Source: Trema orientale
Taxonomy: Eukaryota; Streptophyta; Magnoliopsida; Rosales; Cannabaceae
Direction of reading: 5' to 3'
DNA: 64,000 bases
Assembly: GCA_002914845.1 (NCBI GenBank)
Contig: JXTC01000107.1
Location: forward strand, 186,001 to 250,000
Under the pieces are notes generated by a model. The model did no database searches and was not told where the DNA came from. It saw only the letters and a program-made list of their open reading frames with translations. Each line of letters opens with the position of its first letter. The stretch's first letter is position 1. A program made the translations under genes and the position numbers. This document shows, piece by piece, positions 57,501-64,000 of the stretch.

Positions 57501-59978
57501 TTCCAGGTCGTAATGAGACTCTTGTCTTTGATATTTTAAAAGTTGAGTGGTCAGTGACCACTACTGCACTCCCATCTTCCATCACCACCAGCAAGGTATT
57601 TGCGGTTGAGTTTGTTGAAAAAAAATTTCCTGATTTGTTGAGTTTGCCTTTTTACATAAGTCACATAATATGTTTTTTTTTCAGTCTATAATCGTGCTCC
57701 CATATATCAATTTAAGAGACTAGCAATTTTAGTAGCTTTTTGTTGAAAAAAAATTTCCTGATTTGTTGAGTTTGCCTTTTTACATAAGTCACATAATATG
57801 TTTTTTTTTTAGTCTATAATCGTGCTCCCATATATCAATTTAAGAGACTAGCAATTTTAGTAGCTTTCTTTCGGCATGCTGCATGTGCTAACGTGACTCC
57901 TGCCATTATATTTTTCTCAGGGTTTCAGTCTAGTGTTTGTGCAGAAGGACAAGGATTTTCTTGTAGCTTTTGGGGGATCCAAAAAAGAGGCATCAGATCA
58001 GGTTAATAAGGAACAAATGTTTCACTTTCACAATTTTCTGTTTAAATCCTCTTGAATTCAATTTAATTGGCAACCCACGGTGTGACCCTAATTGCCTGAA
58101 CAATCCTGATTTGTTGAAGAGTATTTATCATATTTCACTTTTCCATCCTAAACCCTTGGGTGTGCGAGATATGAGAGGATTTCCTCTTTTCATCATATAG
58201 TGACATCTTCTTACAGGCTGCCATGTCCAGCATGTTGAGCATGCTTGAATGACTTGAGTATTTGAATCCTTCTCATGCCTTTATGCTCCTTTTTTATTTC
58301 CTTGTAATCTCTATATGGTGGTCCCAGTTGTCGGTTTATTTATTACATATTTTTCTTTTTTCTAATTCTCCTATCCGCTCATTCTTTTTATTGCAGGTTG
58401 AAGTACTGGCAATGGAAAAGAATGAATCACCTATTAGTCGCCGACCTTTTCCCAGTAAAGGCCCAGGGAGTTTGCTCTTAGAAAAATACTCATCATCCAC
58501 AGACTTGGCTAGTCAACTAAATAACGGTTCTTCCCAGCGGACAGCTGATTCAGTTGCTAGACAAAATCTAGCATCTGCAATTGAACAGCATGGTTCTGGA
58601 AGATTATCATTGTCAGAGTCTTCACTCATTGATCCAAATCCTGTTCCTGGCAATGTGTCTCTTCGCAAGCAGTTTATAAATGAGGAAGAATACAATTCGG
58701 TTGTTAAGATGACAAAAGCGGAGGATGAAAGTTCTTTCTCACTGGTAATTTCATCCATTTATATTGAGTGACTCTCTTCCTCTCTTCAGTTATCATATGT
58801 TGTAATTATAGGAATGAGATTTTGAGTCCAATTTGTTAACTATTAAACTATAATCCAGTTTTGCATGTGGTTACGTTCTTGATGAACGTCAGTTTTGACT
58901 TTTTTTTCATTCCATTGATCTGTCTCCCATGCAATGATATATCTTGTCTAACATGGTTTGATAATTGGATATATATAATTATGGACGTCTGATTTCCTTA
59001 AGTTACACATGATTTCACTTTCTGGATTGTACACTGGCATTACTTTACTCTTATTTGTGATAACGAAGGATTCATGCTGTATATTTTTACCCTGTTTTTT
59101 TTTGACATTGCACATTATGTTTATTTCAGGCAGCCGAACATAAAGTAGGTCAATCTGATGCAGGAACCCGTATTTGTTCGATTGGAGGTAAATTTCATGT
59201 GGAAGATATGCTTGCTGCACATGAGCCTGAAAGTTCAAACCTCCATAACCAAGGAAGTGGGAGCCTGGCAGTTGATAGCTGTGATTCAGTACTCCCTGAA
59301 AATGATAGTAAACTGGGAGCATTATCAGCTCCTTCAAGCATATCCCAGTTTTACGAAACAAAAATGACCACACTGATAAGAAAGAATGCACTTTTGGAAG
59401 GACAGTTAGCTGCTGCATTGGCAAGCCGAGAAGCTGCAGAAAAAAATTTGTCATCGGCTCTAAAGAGCAAACAGGAGATGGAGAAAAAGTTGGCTGACAT
59501 GATGAAAGGGATGGAGTTACTGAAGGAGAAGCTAGCAGGTGTGGAACTTGCACAAGAAGAGGCAAATAGCCTCTCGAATATAGTCCACTCTGACAACGTA
59601 AGGCTTGAGCATGACGTGGCTTTCCTCAAGGCAGTGTTGGATGATACCCAAAAGGTAGGTACTCCTAATATCTACAAGCTTACATATTATCATATATGTT
59701 GACTTGCCCCTGATAAAACAAATCTTGGTCAACACTTTTAGGAATTGCACTCAACAAGAGGAGTCCTTGCTGGAGAACGGGGTAGGGCGTTTCAATTACA
59801 GGTATACCAGCGTTATATCCTTGTATTTGTAATTAGATTCTGTTGCCCATTTTCCTATATTTCTTAACAGCATGATTGCCTTGTGTTAACCATGCAGGTG
59901 GAAGTATTTCATCTCAAACAAAGACTGCAATCAATGGAGAACCGGGCACCCACGCCTCGGAAACCATTCCATGTTTAG
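54591..59978 (+). CDS. Kelch-repeat protein with C-terminal coiled coil (At5g18590-like)
   Basis: Sixteen exons join in frame to 716 aa: 54591-54628, 54754-54835, 54923-55075, 55175-55252, 55408-55512, 56142-56208, 56309-56370, 56730-56869, 57027-57153, 57271-57385, 57507-57595, 57921-58001, 58397-58744, 59130-59654, 59742-59801, 59898-59978. A basic N-terminus (MFGFSRRRRKLGR) leads to six kelch blades at about 80-375, each with a Gly-Gly pair: VVGGESG, LIGGKTE, LFGGEDA, IFGGASK, IVGGGSK and AFGGSKK. A Ser-rich linker and a coiled coil (about 568-708) follow. Kelch propellers usually bind protein partners and the coiled coil suggests dimerisation. The propeller resembles that of plant ACBP4/5, but there is no acyl-CoA-binding domain. 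Function is not known. It converges on APC7. Confidence 0.93.
57613..57867 (+). repeat. 128-bp tandem duplication in kelch intron 11
   Basis: Two nearly identical units (57613-57740 and 57741-57867) starting TGTTGAAAAAAAATTTCCTG and ending ATTTTAGTAGCTTT. They lie in the intron 57596-57920. Unit 1 has TTTTTTTTCAG/TC, a plausible splice acceptor; unit 2 has TTTTTTTTTAG/TC. Confidence 0.95.
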
Positions 59979-60957
59979 CGTAGAGGATGGAGCAAGGAGA
60001 ATAGTTTTTAAACCTTGATTAAATGCGGCCATTTGAAAGCTAGTCCACGCGATTGGCCGTCCGAACCAAGAATCTTACATATTTTAGTACTGTACATAGT
60101 GAAACCGCTGTTAGATCTCACCATTTCAGATTTAACCTTGTGTATTTTGTTCCTGTTTAGCTGAAGAAGACAGTGACTTGGTTAACGGCTGCCTGAAAGG
60201 ACAGCTAATTTTGTCGTCTTGACTTGTCAGCCGATCCAATTCATTGTGGCTTTTGTTTTGTATATTAAACCTCTTATTTATGGAATTCTTATTACTTCGT
60301 AAATGTTAGTAACATCTAGAAACTAAAAGACAAGAATCAGGGAAGAGTTGATGCAATTGTAGGGGTGCAGAGAAAAAAAAAAAAAAAAAAAGAAGAAAAA
60401 AAAGAGGCGCTGCTCAACATACGACTTTCTATTACCACATTGAAATAATTGTTAATTAATTGTCAAGAACGCAAATACTGATTTGAGTCTCATAATGAGA
60501 ACCTTACCTCATTTTATACAACTTATAACATTCATCAAGGCAATTACAATACAAGGAGAGATACAACAAAAATTGAACACCCAAAAAAAAAAGGGAAGAA
60601 ATGAAATGAAGAAAAGAAAACAAAACGGTTACCCAGGATAAGATGCATAACCATTGTCCTGGAGATACACAACTCTGCAGCAGCAAGCCACTAGTCAATA
60701 CTCTTCCCTGCTCTGTCAACTGCCAACTCAAGTCAGGCAGTTCATTTTTTCATGCAAGAAGTATGTCTGCATAAATCAGTAGATAGATGTGAAAGACAAA
60801 ACCCTCTTCTCTAATCCTTCTCTAAATAAAACTCGGAAATAGCAGCTCAAATGCCAGCATGCTCTATGGAAATTCTCATGCTAGTGCTCAGCTTGGTCTG
60901 CAAAGGGTGATCTTCTCATTTCAGTAAACTTGGAAAAAATCTGTAATAGGATAGTCC
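59979..60957. other. Convergent 3' regions of the kelch and APC7 genes
   Basis: The two genes end 980 bases apart, tail to tail. The stretch holds both 3' UTRs and an A-rich run at 60373-60404. The open frame at 60504-60731 (-) is not supported as a gene. Confidence 0.55.
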
Positions 60958-63900
60958 TCATAAAAGGTCAGTCTCTTCTTGGTCCGCATCAGCATCCTCA
61001 ACATCATTTTCTTCGTCTTCTTCGGGTGCATCCGGATCCACCCCCTAATTAAAAAAAATTCATAAAGGTCGAAATTCAAATCTTAGCTCAAGTTGCTTAT
61101 GATTTAATTTATTGCTATAGAAAACCACTTCAATTATTATCATAAAAGGAAAAGGCGGAGAAGAATAAAACTCGAAGAAAAACCTTCATCTGTTTCTCTA
61201 AGCGCTCTAGACCCTTTTTTGCAGCTTCATTCTGAGGGTTTATCCTGCAATGTGTTAAAAGAAATTTGTGAGCACCATGATATAAATTCTTTTACTAATT
61301 GTATGATTATCAAGATTCAGGATGCTTTGGAACATCCTCTTGTAATAAAAGCCTTAATATATGAAATGATGACCCGCTAAAGAAACAGATATCGGGAGCC
61401 GTATAAAAATGCCTTTGTTTTGCAGTGGGGCAAGAATTGTGTATTTAGATTTACATTTTCCAGTGGTGTTAGTTCCTCTACAGGAATTCTCTTAGCAAAA
61501 TTAGTTCAAAGAGACTTAACAGAAGGAAAAGTAATTTCAGATATATAATCTTATACATAAGTTGACCTACCTTAATGCCGCTTGATAATGTGACAGTGCC
61601 TCCTGCAGCATATTTGTTGCAGCAAATACTTGAGCTAGTTTTACATGAAGGGAGTCATCAGCCCAGTCTTTGAGATATCGCTCGAGCAGAGTTACAGCAT
61701 CTCCATTTCGGCCTTCAATAACATGAAGCTCAGCCAGAGCTAATGCAGCTCCAAGGTAACCAGGTTCCAGCCTAAGGGCTGACTCATAGAACTTTTTTGC
61801 CTGTCAGAAGTTCAATCTCAATATAAAATACTACAAATTCAGAATAGGAGGTAACCTCTACTTATGAACTGATGCTGAAATGATTACCTTCTCCCTGCCA
61901 CCCGAGTTGCTAGCATGTACATCACCAACTAATTTTAGAGCCTTTGCAGATTGAGGCATGGCCTTCATAGCCTCTCTCGCAGCATAAAGAGCCTCTTTGA
62001 TTTTGTTGAGAGCCAAATAAGAATGCACCAAACCTGACACAAATGAAGTTTCAATCACGTTAAGCTTTATGCTGAATATGCTTTACTTGTAAAAGAACTT
62101 GTCGGACTTGAATAAGTATAAGATATAAGGTGCACACTATGTGTTGACAACGAAAATCAGACCTTGATACGAACGAATATCGGGTCTCAATTCTTGAGCT
62201 ACCCTGAAAGCAATTACTGCCGTTTCTGCCCGCTTCGTTGTTAACAATAAGTTACCCTGATAAAATCAATTGTTGCAAGCATTAAATTGAATATTATGAA
62301 AAATTTCACGAATTGGATGTTCCTGACACAATAAGACTCCTCCAAAAAAGAAGAGAGGAGAAAAAAAAAAAAAAAAGGAAGAGAGGAGAAAAAAAAAAAA
62401 AGAAGGAAGAAAAAGAATCTATTTAAGTACCTTCATTATATAACCTGGTATGTGCCTCTCATCTATTCGTATGCTCTGATTGCAGAGAAATATATTTGTC
62501 AAATATGTGGAATGAAAGAAGAAGTTAAATCCAGCTAACTGAACTAACAAACCTTCTCAGCGTAAGATAAAGCTCCTCTCTCATCTTTCTTTTCCCACAG
62601 CACAGACAAAGCTACAAAAACTTCTGGCCTTGTAGGATCAGTCACCAACAAATCGTGCACCAATTTGTTAAGCTTTGAAAAATCAGACTTTATCTTTAGA
62701 AGCATTGCATACTCATCCATATAAGTTACCAGATACGGATCAATTGATCGAGCCTGTAAAGACAACCAAAAAAATAAATAAATAAAAAAAGGATACAATT
62801 GTCTTCATTTTCTACGAGGAAGACAGAAAACTGAAAAAGTGCACTAGCATAACATAGGCATTTTTACCTTTTCAAAATTCATTATGGCCTCGTCATTCTT
62901 TCCAATGATTGCTTCAACCTTCAAATTTTGTTATTCATAGATTCAAAGCGCAGGAGAAAGATCAAAGTTTTGTTTAGTTATCAATTAATAAAATGAAATG
63001 ACAAGATCGGCAACAAACAGCTATCTAATGCAGAAACGAGCTTCAGAAAACAAACCTTCGCAATCTCAAGCAGTAAGTGTATATTATTTGGGAAACGCTG
63101 TAAAAGATCTGTAAATAATTCCAGACCACCTGCAAACACACGAAAAATAAAAGGCTGTGGTTCATATATAAATATATTTATATATATTTTTTTTAAAAAA
63201 AAGAAAAGTTAAGAAAATCTACAACACTTAATAGATACATTATTTATTTTACTAGTAATAGAACCAACTGATAAACCACAAGTCCATATAAAAGACCCAG
63301 TTCACTTACTCTAAATCTCCCTTCCATCTTTTATTTGCCTCCAGTTTTTATTTATATTTTTTCCGAAGATCAATTGTGCACAAACACTTGCATCTTGGTT
63401 AAAAGTTGGATTGTCTTACTTTATAAGGAGTGTGATATGCATAGCTCATGCTTAAATCTTAACAGATTAGATATCCGGTGCACGTTAAAACTTGACTATC
63501 GGTCAAATTGTTTCGTGACATATAACTTATCAAAGCATATATTCTCCAGGTTTTTTCACATATACAGACACACATAATTAGGACCAACTCAAAAGGGAAC
63601 AAAAATGTTTCTTTTACCTTTGTAATCATTTGAAGCGATGCAACACTGGGCCTCAACATACCGCTGCATTGGGGTACAACAATGGGTAAGAAAATAATAG
63701 AGATTAGTAATTTTTAGTCTATCAAAAGCTTGAACGGCAAATTATTGGGAGGAGAAATGCATCAGATTAAATAGACACAAAAGATTATGCTCTCTGTTAC
63801 TGAAGCAAGTCACAATCTTCTTCAACTGTGTTTGTACAAAAGAATACATATTGATGATTGACAATAAATTGCTGATGGTAAAACACATATACAAATCAGC

Positions 63901-63978
63901 AACCTCTCCAGTACTTACTTGAAGCCAACGGCTCGAGTCGAAACAATCAAAAGGAGCCCTACCACTTCTGTTTGGATT
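60958..63978 (-). CDS. APC7: Anaphase-promoting complex subunit 7 (APC7), C-terminal part; 5' end outside the window
   Basis: Eleven exons on the minus strand join in frame: 63978-63919, 63663-63618, 63129-63056, 62918-62868, 62753-62553, 62475-62431, 62256-62163, 62033-61888, 61800-61571, 61244-61184 and 61044-60958 (364 codons plus stop). An acceptor at 63979 shows that earlier exons lie to the right. The protein is a chain of TPR repeats, for example ALYAAREAMKAMPQSAKALK and AKKFYESALRLEPGYLGAAL, ending in an acidic tail (PDAPEEDEENDVEDADADQ). APC7 is a TPR scaffold of the APC/C ubiquitin ligase, which drives mitotic exit. Arabidopsis APC7 is recalled as about 558 aa, so roughly the last two thirds is present. 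Confidence 0.95.
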
Positions 63979-64000
63979 CTGGATCAAGAGTACAAAGATG

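Noticed and set aside
58948-59565. 205-aa antisense open frame
   Set aside because: It lies opposite kelch exon 14 and its flanking intron; the sense frame is coding and splices correctly.

Overview
This is a eukaryotic, plant nuclear window. The genes are split by GT-AG introns, the intergenic DNA is strongly AT-rich, and the proteins belong to plant families: an ISWI remodeler, a PBL27-type receptor-like cytoplasmic kinase, CC-type glutaredoxins and plant APC7. Overall character suggests a eudicot, probably a rosid, but the species cannot be fixed from the sequence. There are no prokaryotic, viral or organellar genes.

Layout. 1-3302 (-): class 3 lipase, last exon outside the window. 3303-10578: intergenic, with several transposons including a 2.0-kb hAT element. 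10729-18957 (+): complete 25-exon ISWI ATPase (CHR11/CHR17 type, 1072 aa), with a small hAT element in intron 3. 21951-26129 (-): complete 5-exon PBL27-like kinase (512 aa). 26.1-41.7 kb: large gene-poor tract of SINEs, MITEs, a probable solo LTR and nested insertions. 41714-42022 (-) and 48489-48797 (+): two intronless CC-type glutaredoxins pointing away from each other. 48.8-54.5 kb: repeat-rich intergenic DNA. 54591-59978 (+): 16-exon kelch-repeat/coiled-coil protein (716 aa). 60958-63978 (-): C-terminal 11 exons of the anaphase-promoting complex subunit APC7, running off the right edge.

The genes are not a pathway. The order lipase - ISWI - PBL27 - glutaredoxin - kelch is, from memory of Arabidopsis locus numbers, the same as At5g18640/18630 - 18620 (CHR17) - 18610 (PBL27) - 18600 (GRXS2) - 18590. 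That makes this an old collinear block, inflated here by transposon insertions. APC7 next to the kelch gene is not part of that Arabidopsis run.

Most of the unexplained structure is non-autonomous transposon biology. Many elements could be delimited by eye from target-site duplications (TSDs) and terminal inverted repeats (TIRs): hAT elements (8-bp TSD), Mutator-like long-TIR MITEs (9-11-bp TSD), three tRNA-derived SINEs with TSDs, and a MITE family with an internal hairpin that sits in TA-rich microsatellites. I found no convincing new gene system. The most interesting observations are the nested TE stack at 31.3-32.5 kb, the SINE with a duplicated box-B segment, the divergent glutaredoxin pair, and a 128-bp tandem duplication carrying a spare splice acceptor in a kelch-gene intron.
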